Below, piece after piece: positions 55,902 to 64,000 of a DNA stretch of 64,000 nt; within the stretch, counting starts at the first letter, position 1; the number at the start of each line of letters is the position of its first letter. The stretch is from Oceanirhabdus sp. W0125-5. Its GTDB lineage: Bacteria > Bacillota > Clostridia > Clostridiales > Clostridiaceae. The position numbers and the translations under genes were made by a program. The notes under the pieces were generated by a model. It ran no database searches. It was not told the origin of the DNA and worked only from the letters and a program-made list of their open reading frames with translations. The stretch covers positions 771,001-835,000 of the forward strand of contig NZ_CP115913.1 in NCBI RefSeq assembly GCF_027938815.1. Reading direction: 5' to 3'.

Positions 55902-56213
55902 ATGAGTATAAATTGGATTAGTGAGATTTTATTCTCAATTTCTGCTATGGCAATTGTTTTCGGTGTATTAATTATTCTTATGGGTTTTATTAATGTTATG
56001 AGTGTAATTTTTAAGGAGAAGAAAAAGGTTGTAGTTGAAGAAAAGGTTGAGCAATATATAGATGAAACTGCAGTGGAAGAACAAGAGGGCGATGACTGTG
56101 AGGTAGTGGCAGCGATAATGGCAGCACTAAGTGCAAGCTTAGATGTTCCTACGGAAAAGCTAATGATCAGAAGTATTAAAAGATTAGATAGATCTTCAAA
56201 CTGGAGAAACTAG
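55902..56213 (+). CDS. OadG-family gamma/delta subunit of the decarboxylase
   Basis: A 103-residue protein with one N-terminal membrane helix (about 9-36), a charged acidic linker (VVVEEKVEQY; EEQEGDD) and the C-terminal segment CEVVAAIMAALSASL found in OadG/MmdD subunits, which hold the complex together at the membrane. ATG with AGGGAGG upstream, 12 bases after the carboxyltransferase gene. Confidence 0.88.
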   Translation: MSINWISEILFSISAMAIVFGVLIILMGFINVMSVIFKEKKKVVVEEKVEQYIDETAVEEQEGDDCEVVAAIMAALSASLDVPTEKLMIRSIKRLDRSSNWRN

Positions 56214-56241
56214 ATAAGGATTAATATGAGGAGGATTCAAA

Positions 56242-56610
56242 ATGAAAAAGTATGTTGTAACTGTTAATGGTAATAGATATGAGGTTGAAGTTGATGAGGT
56301 TAAAGGAGATTTTTCTTCAAGTGCACATGTAGCAGCACCTGTTGAGAAGCAAGTTTCACCAAAACCTGCAGCAACTCCAAAAGCTGCACCAAAAGCAGGA
56401 GAAAAAATCGAAGCTCCTATGCCTGGTACTATTTTAAAAGTAAATGTTAAAGAGGGCGACAGTTTCAAGGCTGGAGATGTGTTATTTATCCTTGAAGCAA
56501 TGAAGATGGAAAATGAAATAAAAGCTCAAAAAGATGGAAAAGTTGTTCAAGTGATAACTTCACCAAGCTCTCAAGTTAACACTGGAGATGCATTAGCCGT
56601 TATTGAATAA
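56242..56610 (+). CDS. Biotin carrier protein of the decarboxylase
   Basis: A 122-residue biotin carrier. N-terminal beta region [20 protein letters not shown], Ala/Pro/Lys-rich flexible linker (about 30-53), biotinyl domain (about 54-121) with biotin Lys88 in [10 protein letters not shown]. It ferries CO2-biotin from the carboxyltransferase to the membrane beta subunit. ATG with AGGAGG upstream. Matches MmdC/GcdC. Confidence 0.94.
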   Translation: MKKYVVTVNGNRYEVEVDEVKGDFSSSAHVAAPVEKQVSPKPAATPKAAPKAGEKIEAPMPGTILKVNVKEGDSFKAGDVLFILEAMKMENEIKAQKDGKVVQVITSPSSQVNTGDALAVIE

Positions 56611-56624
56611 CGAAAGAGGGTGTA

Positions 56625-57794
56625 TTGATGAATATAATTGAAATAATAACTAAAATACTTGAGAAATCAGGATTTGCCCAACTTACTTTTGGGTCGGTAT
56701 TAATGATATGTGTTGCATTTATTTTAATATATTTAGCGATAAAAAAAGGATTTGAACCATTATTACTTATACCAATTGCATTTGGTATGATTTTAGTTAA
56801 TATACCTGGGACAGGAATTGCTCAAGAAGGTGGTTTGTTGTACTATTTAGGATTAGGGGTAAAAAAAGGTATTTATCCTCCTTTAATCTTTTTAGGTATA
56901 GGTGTTATGACAGACTTTGGTCCTTTATTGGCAAATCCATCTAGTGTGTTGTTGGGTGCTGCTGCTCAATTCGGAGTTTTCTTCGCGTTTTTGGGAGCAC
57001 TTGCATTAGGACCACTTACTGAAATGCTTCCAGAATGGTTAGATTTCTTAAAGTTTTCATTTACAGCTAAAGAAGCTGCTGCTATTGGAATAATAGGAGG
57101 GGCGGATGGTCCCACAGCAATTTTCTTAACTAATGAATTAGCACCACATCTTTTAGGACCTATTGCTGTTGCGGCATACTCTTATATGGCTTTAATACCT
57201 ATGATTCAGCCGCCAATAATGAGAGGTCTAACAACAAAAAAAGAAAGAACTATAAGAATGGGGAGCTTAAGAAAAGTTACTCAAAAGGAAAAAATTATAT
57301 TCCCTATAGCAGTAGCGTGCATAGTAATATTACTTCTTCCTGATGTTGCTGCATTGATTGGAATGCTTATGCTTGGAAATCTTTTTAGAGAATGTGGTGT
57401 TGTTGGAAGACTTGCTGACACAGCACAAAATGCTCTTATTAATATAGTAACTATTTTCTTAGGAATATGTGTAGGAACAAAAGCGGAAGCTAGCGTATTT
57501 TTAAATCCTAAGACTATAGGTATAGTTATTTTAGGTTTATTAGCATTTACAATAAGTACTATTTCAGGAGTACTTATTGGAAAGCTAATGTGTAAATTAA
57601 CAAAAGGAAAGATAAATCCTCTTATTGGAGCTGCTGGAGTATCAGCTGTACCTATGGCTGCAAGGGTTGCTCAAAAGGTTGGACAAGAAGAGGATCCTGG
57701 TAACTTCTTGCTTATGAATGCTATGGGACCAAACGTTTCAGGAGTAATTGGTTCTGCAGTTGCGGCAGGTATTTTGCTAGCCTTATTTGCATAA
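56625..57794 (+). CDS. Sodium-pumping decarboxylase beta subunit (OadB/MmdB family)
   Basis: The membrane subunit that decarboxylates carboxybiotin and exports sodium ions. 389 residues, about 10-11 membrane helices. Family blocks: [19 protein letters not shown] (about 93-111), the conserved [12 protein letters not shown] (about 159-170; Asp203-like site), [18 protein letters not shown] (about 184-201) and [14 protein letters not shown] near the end. ATG start; AAAGAGGG upstream. The operon thus couples decarboxylation to a sodium gradient. Confidence 0.95.
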   Translation: MMNIIEIITKILEKSGFAQLTFGSVLMICVAFILIYLAIKKGFEPLLLIPIAFGMILVNIPGTGIAQEGGLLYYLGLGVKKGIYPPLIFLGIGVMTDFGPLLANPSSVLLGAAAQFGVFFAFLGALALGPLTEMLPEWLDFLKFSFTAKEAAAIGIIGGADGPTAIFLTNELAPHLLGPIAVAAYSYMALIPMIQPPIMRGLTTKKERTIRMGSLRKVTQKEKIIFPIAVACIVILLLPDVAALIGMLMLGNLFRECGVVGRLADTAQNALINIVTIFLGICVGTKAEASVFLNPKTIGIVILGLLAFTISTISGVLIGKLMCKLTKGKINPLIGAAGVSAVPMAARVAQKVGQEEDPGNFLLMNAMGPNVSGVIGSAVAAGILLALFA

Positions 57795-57828
57795 TGAAAA
57801 TATATTGTTAAGATGTCTTGTACACTGC

Positions 57829-57856
57829 TTGACAATTATAGTAAACTTGTTAAAAT
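57829..57856 (+). promoter_or_regulatory. Candidate promoter just before a terminator, upstream of coaX
   Basis: TTGACA (57829-57834), 16 bases, TAAAAT (57851-57856). A start near 57863 would be followed within about 15 bases by the hairpin at 57877. Confidence 0.55.
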
Positions 57857-57876
57857 TAATAGTGGTAATAAGAAAT

Positions 57877-57902
57877 AAAGCAGCTTTTAAGCTGCTTTTT
57901 AT
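57877..57902 (+). terminator. Terminator between decarboxylase operon and coaX
   Basis: AAAGCAGC pairs with GCTGCTTT across TTTTAA, followed by T-rich bases. Confidence 0.88.
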
Positions 57903-57927
57903 ATATTTATACGAGGCGGTGTAGGCT

Positions 57928-58707
57928 ATGGTATTATTGGTTGATGTTGGAAATTCAAATATGGTCATAGGGGTTTTAAAAGAAGGTAAAAATATTGCTG
58001 AGTGGAGATTGTCTACAGATACAAAAAAAACATCAGATGAATACGGGGTGCATCTTCTTCAGTTATTTTCATATAATAACCTTAGTATTGAAGATGTTGA
58101 GGGAGTAATTATTTCATCTGTAGTTCCTTATTTAATGCATACTTTAGAGAATGTTATCAGAAAATATTTTAAGGTTAAACCATTAATTGTTGGACCGGGT
58201 ATAAAAACAGGAATAAATGTAAAGTATGATAATCCAAAAGAGTTGGGTGCAGATAGAATTGTTAATGCTGTTGCTGCTCATGAATTATATAAGAAGCCTG
58301 TGATTGTAATTGATTTCGGAACAGCAACAACCTTTTGTGCTATAACGGCTAACGGAGACTATCTTGGGGGAGCAATATGCCCAGGAATAAAGATATCTGC
58401 AAGAGCATTGTTTGAAAAAACAGCTAAGTTACCAGATATACGTATAGAAAAGCAAGAGAAGGTTATATGTAAGAATACTGTATCAAATATACAGTCAGGA
58501 ATATATTTTGGATATGTTGGTCAAGTTGAATATATAGTTAATAAGATGAAGGAAGAAATGAAAAAGTATGATAGTGAAGAAGCATATGTTGTTGCTACTG
58601 GTGGACTTGCAAGGTTGATAACAAATGATTCTGAGGTAATAGATGAATTACATCCATTCTTGACTCTTGAAGGTTTGAAAATTATTTACGAGAAGAATAA
58701 AGAGTAG
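57928..58707 (+). CDS. coaX: Type III pantothenate kinase
   Basis: Phosphorylates pantothenate, the first step of coenzyme A synthesis. The 259-residue ASKHA-fold enzyme has [15 protein letters not shown] (about 3-17, phosphate loop and catalytic Asp), [28 protein letters not shown] and [14 protein letters not shown] with GAGGCGGTG upstream. Its TAG is followed at once by the dusB region. The order ftsH-coaX-dus-lysS is conserved, here interrupted by the thioesterase, fhs and decarboxylase genes. Confidence 0.96.
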   Translation: MVLLVDVGNSNMVIGVLKEGKNIAEWRLSTDTKKTSDEYGVHLLQLFSYNNLSIEDVEGVIISSVVPYLMHTLENVIRKYFKVKPLIVGPGIKTGINVKYDNPKELGADRIVNAVAAHELYKKPVIVIDFGTATTFCAITANGDYLGGAICPGIKISARALFEKTAKLPDIRIEKQEKVICKNTVSNIQSGIYFGYVGQVEYIVNKMKEEMKKYDSEEAYVVATGGLARLITNDSEVIDELHPFLTLEGLKIIYEKNKE

Positions 58708-58722
58708 GTGAAGATAAAGAGA

Positions 58723-59694
58723 ATGATTAAAATAGGAAATTTTGAAGTACAAAATGAGGTTCTATTGGCACCCATGGCAGGGGTAACAGATATAGCTTAC
58801 AGAGAGATATGTGTAGAGTGTGGTTGTGGTTTAACATATACAGAAATGGTAAGTTCAAAAGGGTTACATTATAATAGTGAAAATACTGAGAAATTGATGA
58901 AGGTTAGTGAGAAGGAATCTCCTGCTGCGATTCAGATATTTGGAAGAGATCCTATTTATATGGCTGAGGCGTGTGAAAAACATATAAATGATAATGATGA
59001 TTTTGCTATAGTTGATATAAATATGGGGTGCCCTGTTAAAAAGGTTGTTAAAAATGGAGAAGGTTCTGCTCTTATGAAGGAACCTAAAGTTGCAGCTGAA
59101 ATTGTGAGAAGGATGAAGGCAGTATCAAAAAAGCCTGTTACTGCAAAGTTTAGATTAGGATTTGATTCTGAAAATATCAACTGTGTTGAATTTGCTAAGG
59201 TGCTAGAAGATGCTGGTGTTGATGCTGTGGCAGTTCATGGTAGAACTAGAGAGCAAATGTACGAGGGAAAAGCAAACTGGGATTACATTGCTGATGTAAA
59301 GAAAGCGGTTAGTATTCCGGTTATTGCAAATGGTGATGTCTTTACTGTTGAGGATGCTATGAAAATTAAAGAGGTTACTAATTGTGATGGAATTATGGTA
59401 GCTAGAGGTGTGAAGGGAAATCCCTGGTTGTTTACGCAGATAAATGATTATTTAAAAGGTAAACCAATCACAAAACCAAATGAATTTGATATTATTGAAA
59501 TGATAATCAAGCATTATAAATTATCTGTAAAGTACTTAGGAGAAGATAAGGCTATCAGAGATATGCGAAAACATACTACGTGGTATATTAAAGGGCTTCA
59601 TGGGTGTACTGATATTAAAGAAAAAATAAATAGAACATGTTCTTTTGACGAAGTTATGAATATATTATTGGATTATAGGAAAAAATTTGAATAA
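58723..59694 (+). CDS. dusB: tRNA-dihydrouridine synthase
   Basis: A flavin enzyme reducing uridines in the tRNA D-loop. TIM barrel with the FMN region [16 protein letters not shown] (about 15-30), the catalytic Cys in [20 protein letters not shown], and GDVFTVEDA plus GIMVARG for FMN phosphate. 323 residues from ATG 58723; GTG 58708 directly after the coaX stop is an alternative. Follows coaX as in other Firmicutes. Confidence 0.95.
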   Translation: MIKIGNFEVQNEVLLAPMAGVTDIAYREICVECGCGLTYTEMVSSKGLHYNSENTEKLMKVSEKESPAAIQIFGRDPIYMAEACEKHINDNDDFAIVDINMGCPVKKVVKNGEGSALMKEPKVAAEIVRRMKAVSKKPVTAKFRLGFDSENINCVEFAKVLEDAGVDAVAVHGRTREQMYEGKANWDYIADVKKAVSIPVIANGDVFTVEDAMKIKEVTNCDGIMVARGVKGNPWLFTQINDYLKGKPITKPNEFDIIEMIIKHYKLSVKYLGEDKAIRDMRKHTTWYIKGLHGCTDIKEKINRTCSFDEVMNILLDYRKKFE

Positions 59695-59697
59695 TTA

Positions 59698-59726
59698 TTG
59701 ACATTAAAATTAGTGTGTTTTATAAT
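59698..59726 (+). promoter_or_regulatory. Consensus promoter of greA-lysS
   Basis: TTGACA (59698-59703), 17 bases, TATAAT (59721-59726), all matching. The expected start leaves about 150 nt of leader before greA, in which I see no clear structure. Confidence 0.92.
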
Positions 59727-59883
59727 TATCAAAATAAAGTATCATATATCTAAGAGAGTAATATGGATTAATAAAATGAAATTTAATATGATAAATTGAA
59801 TAAATAAAAGTATTAAACTTATAATGAACTGTATAGAATTATAGTACTAATAAATAAATCAGGAATGTGAAGGGGAGAAAGAA

Positions 59884-60363
59884 ATGAGTCAACAAAAAAA
59901 ATACTATATGACTCCTGAGGGAGTTAAAAAACTTGAAGAAGAAGTAGAATACTATAAAACCGTTAAGAGAAAAGAAGTTACTGAAAAAATTAAAGTTGCG
60001 TTATCTTTTGGTGACTTAAGTGAAAATGCTGAATATGATGAAGCAAAAAATGATCAGGCATTTGTTGAGGGGAAAATAGCTCAATTAGAGGCTATGTTAA
60101 GAAATGCTGTTATCATAGATGAATCAGAAATTGATAATGAGACTGTAAATGTAGGATGCAAAGTTAAGGTTAAAGATTATGACTTTGATGAAGAAGTAAC
60201 TTTTAAAATTGTTGGTTCTACAGAGGCTGACCCAATGGAATATAAAATATCTAATGAATCTCCAGTAGGTGAAGCGTTGATGGGTAAAAGAGTTGGAGAC
60301 ATAGTTGAAGTGCCTATACCAGATGGAGTTAGTAAATACGAGATACTTGATATTACAAGATAA
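59884..60363 (+). CDS. greA: Transcription elongation factor GreA
   Basis: Rescues backtracked RNA polymerase by stimulating transcript cleavage. The 159-residue protein has the coiled-coil domain (about 6-75, [20 protein letters not shown]; tip with [13 protein letters not shown]) carrying the acidic tip residues, and the C-terminal FKBP-like domain (about 80-158, [16 protein letters not shown]). ATG with GGGGAG upstream. Eighteen bases before lysS. Confidence 0.98.
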   Translation: MSQQKKYYMTPEGVKKLEEEVEYYKTVKRKEVTEKIKVALSFGDLSENAEYDEAKNDQAFVEGKIAQLEAMLRNAVIIDESEIDNETVNVGCKVKVKDYDFDEEVTFKIVGSTEADPMEYKISNESPVGEALMGKRVGDIVEVPIPDGVSKYEILDITR

Positions 60364-60381
60364 TGATTAGGAGGAAGAAAC

Positions 60382-61890
60382 ATGTCAGATGAAAGACAGG
60401 TAGCAATGGAAAATGAATTAAATTTAAATGAACAAATGATGCAAAGAATTGAAAAGCTTAAAACTCTACAAGAAGAAGGAAGAGATCCTTTTGACGTATA
60501 CAAAGTTAATGTTGATTTCGATTCTAAACAAATCAAGGATAACTTTGAAGAGTTTGAAGGTAAAGAAGTAACATTAGCAGGAAGACTTATGTCAAAGAGA
60601 GGACAAGGAAAGGTAGTTTTTGCTGACATACTTGATAAATCTGACAGAATTCAATTATTTGTTAAAATAGACAACGTGGGTGAAGATAAACTTAACGATT
60701 TTAAGTCATTTAATATTGGTGACTTTGTTTGGGTAAAAGGTGAAGTATTTAAAACTAAGATGGGAGAGGTGTCTGTTAAAGTAAGAGAATTTGAACTTAT
60801 TTCAAAATCAATTAGACCTTTACCAGAGAAATTCCACGGATTAAAAGATCCTGATTTAAGATATAGACATAGAGAAGTAGATATGATCATGAATCCAGGT
60901 GTAAGAGAAAAAATAGCTAAGAGATCTGCTATTATTTCAGGAATTAGATCTTTCTTAACTGATAGAGGGTTTATGGAAGTAGAAACTCCTACTTTATCTC
61001 CAATTGCAGGAGGAGCGGCTGCAAGACCATTCATTACTCACCACAATTCTTTAAATATAGATATGTATTTAAGAATTGCTACAGAGTTATACTTAAAGAG
61101 ATGTATAGTAGCTGGATTTGATAAGGTTTTTGAAATTGGTAAAAACTTTAGAAATGAAGGAATCGACCAAACTCATAATCCGGAGTTTACTTGTATTGAG
61201 TTATATGAAGCATTTGCTGATTATAATGATATGATGGAAATAGCTGAAAATATGGTTGCATACGTGTGTGAGAAAGTAAACGGAACAACTAAGGTTATGT
61301 ATAAAGGTAATGAAATAGACTTTGCTCCACCATGGAACAGAGTAACAATGGCAGATGCAGTTAAAGATGCGTGTGGTGTTGATTTTATGGCAATGACTTC
61401 TGATGAAGAAGCTAGAGAAGTTGCTAAGAAACATAATGTTGAAATGAAGAAAGATTTAAGTCTTTGTACTAGAGGAGAGTTATTAAACACATTCTTCGAA
61501 GAGTTTGCAGAGGAAAAATTAATTCAGCCAACATTTATTTTAGATTACCCAGTTGAGGTATCTCCTCTTACAAAGAAGAAGAGAGGAAATGAAATGTTAA
61601 CTGAGAGATTTGAAGGATTTGTTTGTGGTAAAGAACTTTGTAATGCATATTCAGAGTTAAATGATCCAATCGTTCAAAGAGAAAGATTCCAACAACAAGC
61701 TAAAGAAAGAGAGCTTGGTGATGATGAGGCATACATGTTAGATGAAGAATTTATGCATGCACTAGAAGTTGGAATGCCTCCAACAGGTGGGCTTGGAATT
61801 GGGATTGACAGACTTATCATGTTCTTAACAGAAAGTTATTCAATCAGAGACGTTATAATTTTCCCAACTATGAAACCAGTTAATAAATAA
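60382..61890 (+). CDS. lysS: Lysyl-tRNA synthetase, class II
   Basis: Charges tRNA-Lys. The 502-residue class II enzyme has an OB-fold anticodon domain (about 60-160, [20 protein letters not shown]), motif 1 ([19 protein letters not shown]), motif 2 ([20 protein letters not shown], about 254-273) and motif 3 ([12 protein letters not shown], about 471-482). ATG with AGGAGG nine bases upstream. Cotranscribed with greA. Confidence 0.98.
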   Translation: MSDERQVAMENELNLNEQMMQRIEKLKTLQEEGRDPFDVYKVNVDFDSKQIKDNFEEFEGKEVTLAGRLMSKRGQGKVVFADILDKSDRIQLFVKIDNVGEDKLNDFKSFNIGDFVWVKGEVFKTKMGEVSVKVREFELISKSIRPLPEKFHGLKDPDLRYRHREVDMIMNPGVREKIAKRSAIISGIRSFLTDRGFMEVETPTLSPIAGGAAARPFITHHNSLNIDMYLRIATELYLKRCIVAGFDKVFEIGKNFRNEGIDQTHNPEFTCIELYEAFADYNDMMEIAENMVAYVCEKVNGTTKVMYKGNEIDFAPPWNRVTMADAVKDACGVDFMAMTSDEEAREVAKKHNVEMKKDLSLCTRGELLNTFFEEFAEEKLIQPTFILDYPVEVSPLTKKKRGNEMLTERFEGFVCGKELCNAYSELNDPIVQRERFQQQAKERELGDDEAYMLDEEFMHALEVGMPPTGGLGIGIDRLIMFLTESYSIRDVIIFPTMKPVNK

Positions 61891-61901
61891 TAATGGAATT
61901 A

Positions 61902-61933
61902 ATGAGGAATTGAGAAAAATCTCAATTCCTCAT
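61902..61933. other. Perfect 13-bp hairpin after lysS without T run
   Basis: ATGAGGAATTGAG (61902-61914) pairs fully with 61921-61933. It is followed by A residues on the plus strand, so it lacks the U tract of an intrinsic terminator. It may stabilise the lysS mRNA end or work with another factor. Confidence 0.6.
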
Positions 61934-61941
61934 AAAAAAAG

Positions 61942-61970
61942 TTGATTACTTATATAGTTTTTGGTAGAAT
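61942..61970 (+). promoter_or_regulatory. Promoter of the glyS T-box leader
   Basis: TTGATT (61942-61947), 17 bases, TAGAAT (61965-61970). Confidence 0.65.
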
Positions 61971-61984
61971 ATAATAAATTGAAT

Positions 61985-62166
61985 ATGACACGTTGATAAA
62001 GAGGAGTAGTATTGGACGTTATTATAGAGAGGCTGTGGGTGGTGCAAACAGTTATAACTAAAATATGAATGGCGCTTTTGAGTGAGATAATAAAGATGGG
62101 CTTATGCCAAAAAGGGTGGAACCGCGGTTTGAAATCGTCCCTTTGAGGTATGGGGCTTTTTTATTT
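61985..62166 (+). promoter_or_regulatory. Glycine T-box riboswitch (leader of glyS)
   Basis: Contains the T-box sequence AAGGGTGGAACCGCGG (62112-62127), then the CGTCCCTTT arm and a GTCCC/GGGGC terminator stem with T run ending near 62165. A GGC codon at 62071-62073 in the Stem I region fits a glycine specifier. Uncharged tRNA-Gly would stabilise the antiterminator and switch on glyS. Confidence 0.93.
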
Positions 62167-62195
62167 TTATCTAGTTATTTAGTAAATAATAAATA

Positions 62196-62294
62196 AGAGA
62201 TTCAAGTTCAAAAGTTAATTAACACTTGCACAAAACACCTTGAATCTTGGTGATTTTGATACAAGTATTAATTAAGTTTTACTAGTGAATCTCT
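62196..62294. repeat. Copy C of the approximately 100-bp palindrome-like repeat
   Basis: The clearest copy: AGAGATTC (62196-62203) and GAATCTCT (62287-62294) close it; inside, ACTTG..CAAAAC pairs with GATTTTG..CAAGT around a CACC/GGTG hairpin. Lies between the T-box terminator and glyS, so it is transcribed in the glyS mRNA leader. Confidence 0.7.
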
Positions 62295-62310
62295 ACATAT
62301 AATTCAATAG

Positions 62311-62346
62311 AGGAGGTGAAAACCGTTATATTTATATATATAACGG
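62311..62346 (+). promoter_or_regulatory. glyS ribosome binding site followed by a hairpin
   Basis: AGGAGGTG (62311-62318) lies 35 bases before the glyS ATG, far too far by itself. Between them CCGTTATAT and ATATAACGG (62323-62331 and 62338-62346) form a 9-bp hairpin; folded, the spacing becomes about 11 bases. A weaker GGGTG at 62345-62349 could also serve. Confidence 0.5.
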
Positions 62347-62353
62347 GTGTGAA

Positions 62354-63742
62354 ATGGCAGTAGAAAAAACAATGGATAAGATAGTTGCTTTATGTAAGAA
62401 CAGAGGATTTGTTTTCCCGGGGTCAGATATATATGGTGGATTAGCTAACTCATGGGATTACGGCCCATTAGGAGTTGAATTTAAGAATAATGTAAAAAAG
62501 GCATGGTGGAAGAAATTTGTTCAAGAAAGTCCTTATAATGTTGGATTGGATTGTGCAATTCTTATGAACCCAAAAGTATGGGAAGCATCAGGACATCTTG
62601 GAGGATTTTCAGATCCTTTAATGGATTGTAAAGAGTGTAAAACTAGATATAGAGCTGATAAGTTAGTTGAGGATCACATGACTGAACAAGGTGCAGAGGT
62701 TGCAGTTGCCGATGGATGGAGCGATGAAGAGTATAAAAGATACATTGAGGAACATAAGATAGTATGTCCTAAATGTGGAAAATTGAATTTCACTGACATA
62801 AGAAAGTTTAACCTTATGTTTAAAACATTCCAAGGTATAACTGAAGAGTCAGCAAATGAAATATATTTAAGACCAGAAACTGCACAAGGTATATTTGTTA
62901 ACTTTAAAGCAGTTCAAAGAACTACTAGAAAGAAAGTTCCATTTGGTATTGCTCAAATAGGTAAATCATTCAGAAATGAGATTACTCCAGGTAACTTCAT
63001 ATTTAGAATAAGAGAATTTGAACAAATGGAATTAGAATTCTTCTGTAAACCTGGTGAAGATTTAGAGTGGTTTGAGTATTGGAAGAACTATTGTATTAAT
63101 TTCTTGAAAAATTTAGGTATGAAAGATAACAATTTAAGATATAGAGATCATGGAGAAGAAGAATTATCATTCTACAGTAATGCTACAACTGATATAGAGT
63201 ATTTATTCCCATTTGGATGGGGAGAGTTATGGGGTATCGCTGATAGAACAGATTATGACCTTAAGAAGCATGCTGAGCATTCAGGAAGTGATATGACATA
63301 CCTTGATCCAACTACTAATGAAAAATATATACCATATTGTATTGAACCATCATTAGGAGCTGATAGAGTTGCATTAGCATTCTTAGTTGATGCTTACGAT
63401 GAGGAAGAGCTAGAAAAAGATACGAGAACAGTAATGAGATTCCATCCAGCATTAGCACCATTTAAAGCTGCAGTATTACCTTTATCTAAGAAACTTTCAG
63501 AAAAAGCAGAAGAAGTATATGCAATGTTAGCTAAGAAGTTCAACATAGACTTTGATGTAACTGGAAGTATCGGTAAGAGATATAGAAGACAAGATGAAAT
63601 AGGAACACCTTACTGTATTACAGTTGACTTTGATACTCTTGAAGATAATGCTGTTACTATAAGAGACAGAGATACTATGGAACAAACAAGATTAAGCATA
63701 GACGAATTAGTTAAGTTCATTGAAGAGAAAATTGAATTTTAG
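62354..63742 (+). CDS. glyS: Glycyl-tRNA synthetase, homodimeric type
   Basis: Charges tRNA-Gly. The 462-residue class II enzyme of the single-chain (alpha2) type has the N-terminal [20 protein letters not shown] (about 15-34), a [22 protein letters not shown] insert with four Cys, motif 2 ([20 protein letters not shown]), motif 3 ([15 protein letters not shown]) and the anticodon-binding domain (about 370-460). Bacillus uses this single-chain type under the symbol glyQS for the other form, so naming varies. Regulated by the upstream T-box. Confidence 0.97.
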   Translation: MAVEKTMDKIVALCKNRGFVFPGSDIYGGLANSWDYGPLGVEFKNNVKKAWWKKFVQESPYNVGLDCAILMNPKVWEASGHLGGFSDPLMDCKECKTRYRADKLVEDHMTEQGAEVAVADGWSDEEYKRYIEEHKIVCPKCGKLNFTDIRKFNLMFKTFQGITEESANEIYLRPETAQGIFVNFKAVQRTTRKKVPFGIAQIGKSFRNEITPGNFIFRIREFEQMELEFFCKPGEDLEWFEYWKNYCINFLKNLGMKDNNLRYRDHGEEELSFYSNATTDIEYLFPFGWGELWGIADRTDYDLKKHAEHSGSDMTYLDPTTNEKYIPYCIEPSLGADRVALAFLVDAYDEEELEKDTRTVMRFHPALAPFKAAVLPLSKKLSEKAEEVYAMLAKKFNIDFDVTGSIGKRYRRQDEIGTPYCITVDFDTLEDNAVTIRDRDTMEQTRLSIDELVKFIEEKIEF

Positions 63743-63752
63743 TATGTAAAGT

Positions 63753-63782
63753 AAAAGCCGCTGATAACAGCGGCTTTTTATA
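63753..63782 (+). terminator. Terminator of glyS
   Basis: AAAAGCCGCTG pairs with CAGCGGCTTTT across ATAA, then T-rich. Confidence 0.95.
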
Positions 63783-63812
63783 ATGTTTTAAAATTGATGT
63801 ATCTTGTTTTCT

Positions 63813-63937
63813 TAATACAATATTTTATCCCAGATAAAATGAGTGAACTCCTATTGTTCTAAAGAACAATAAAATGTAGTTTCTGCGCAAGCAGAAACAT
63901 CCATCATTCTCCATTCTCCATTATCAATTCTTCATTA
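63813..63937 (-). repeat. Heptad-ended structured repeat, copy R4 (truncated, reverse orientation)
   Basis: Reverse strand, left half only. Heptads CATCCAT-CATTCTC-CATTCTC-CATTATC-AATTCTT (63898-63932) bound it. The first core hairpin is GTTTCTGC/GCAGAAAC (63879-63898), a third paired version of the same stem; then ATTGTTC/GAACAAT and the ATTTTATC/GATAAAAT hairpin. The distal half with the other heptad array is missing or diverged. Confidence 0.78.
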
Positions 63938-63965
63938 GTTTTATCCCGCTTTGCGTGGATAAAAC
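63938..63965. other. Hairpin next to R4
   Basis: GTTTTATCC (63938-63946) pairs with GGATAAAAC (63957-63965), loop CGCTTTGCGT. Similar in style to the variable first hairpin of the R elements, so possibly part of another copy. Confidence 0.4.
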
Positions 63966-63968
63966 AAA

Positions 63969-63994
63969 AGAAGTCACTACGCATAGTGACTTCT
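63969..63994 (-). terminator. Terminator for a minus-strand gene beyond the window
   Basis: AGAAGTCACTA pairs with TAGTGACTTCT across CGCA; on the minus strand it is followed by TTTTGTTTT. Confidence 0.7.
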
Positions 63995-64000
63995 TAGTGT

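Noticed and set aside
61902..61933. Intrinsic terminator of lysS
   Set aside because: The stem is perfect, but A residues follow it instead of T, so it is listed only as a hairpin.

Overview
The window is AT-rich, with short intergenic gaps, strong AGGAGG-type ribosome binding sites, TTG and GTG starts, and many sporulation genes (spoVG, spoVT, rqcP, yabP, yabQ, spoIIE). Gene order matches the replication-origin-proximal sporulation and division region of Firmicutes: purR-spoVG-glmU-prs, pth-mfd-prsA-spoVT-yabM-mazG, rqcP-yabP-yabQ-divIC-yabR, spoIIE-tilS-hprT-ftsH and coaX-dusB-greA-lysS. With fhs, a sodium-pump decarboxylase operon, two chemotaxis receptors and no respiratory genes, this points to an anaerobic spore-former of Clostridium sensu stricto. 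I cannot name the species.

Layout. Positions 1-22.7 kb are the accessory part: a chemotaxis receptor cut by the window edge, a YkvI-type membrane protein, a lipoprotein, an IS200/IS605-type element with intact tnpB but only a stub of tnpA, a YhcC-type radical SAM protein fused at its end to a comB remnant, a second chemotaxis receptor, an SH3-domain protein, a HAD phosphatase, a PAP2 phosphatase, tRNA-Pro, an unknown protein, a BmrCD-like heterodimeric ABC exporter, murC, and a second two-ATPase ABC exporter divergent from an AraC regulator. Positions 22.8-27.6 kb hold purR, spoVG, glmU and prs. Positions 28.2-43.5 kb hold a two-component system with an HtrA-like protein, then the pth to yabR block. 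Positions 43.7-44.9 kb hold eleven tRNAs, nine of them in three identical tandem units. Positions 45.2-54 kb hold spoIIE, tilS, hprT, ftsH, a thioesterase and fhs. Positions 54.4-57.8 kb hold a four-gene biotin-dependent, sodium-pump-type decarboxylase operon. Positions 57.9-63.7 kb hold coaX, dusB, greA, lysS and a T-box-controlled glyS.

How the genes work together. The housekeeping blocks link cell-wall precursor supply (glmU, murC), nucleotide supply (purR, prs, hprT), translation (pth, tilS, dusB, lysS, glyS, tRNAs), rescue and repair (mfd, rqcP) and sporulation. Several promoters are readable: a sigma-H-type promoter before spoVG, a TTGACA-N21-TATAAT promoter before spoIIE (the wide spacing known for Spo0A-activated promoters), a sigma-E-like site before yabP, and consensus vegetative promoters before glmU, greA, tRNA genes and a 43-codon gene.

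Most unusual: (1) a four-copy intergenic element (11805, 41018, 53986, 63813) with a conserved core of hairpins whose stems change in a compensated way, bounded by inverted arrays of 7-base repeats that differ between copies; a fifth element at 27904 has the same heptad ends around an unrelated core; (2) a second family of about 100-bp imperfect palindromes (2493, 15886, 62196); (3) a probable attenuation leader with two unannotated small genes and two terminators before the BmrCD-like transporter; (4) an HtrA-like protein whose catalytic serine position is Asp, encoded with a two-component system; (5) a carboxyltransferase lacking the usual glycine-rich motifs in an otherwise standard decarboxylase operon.
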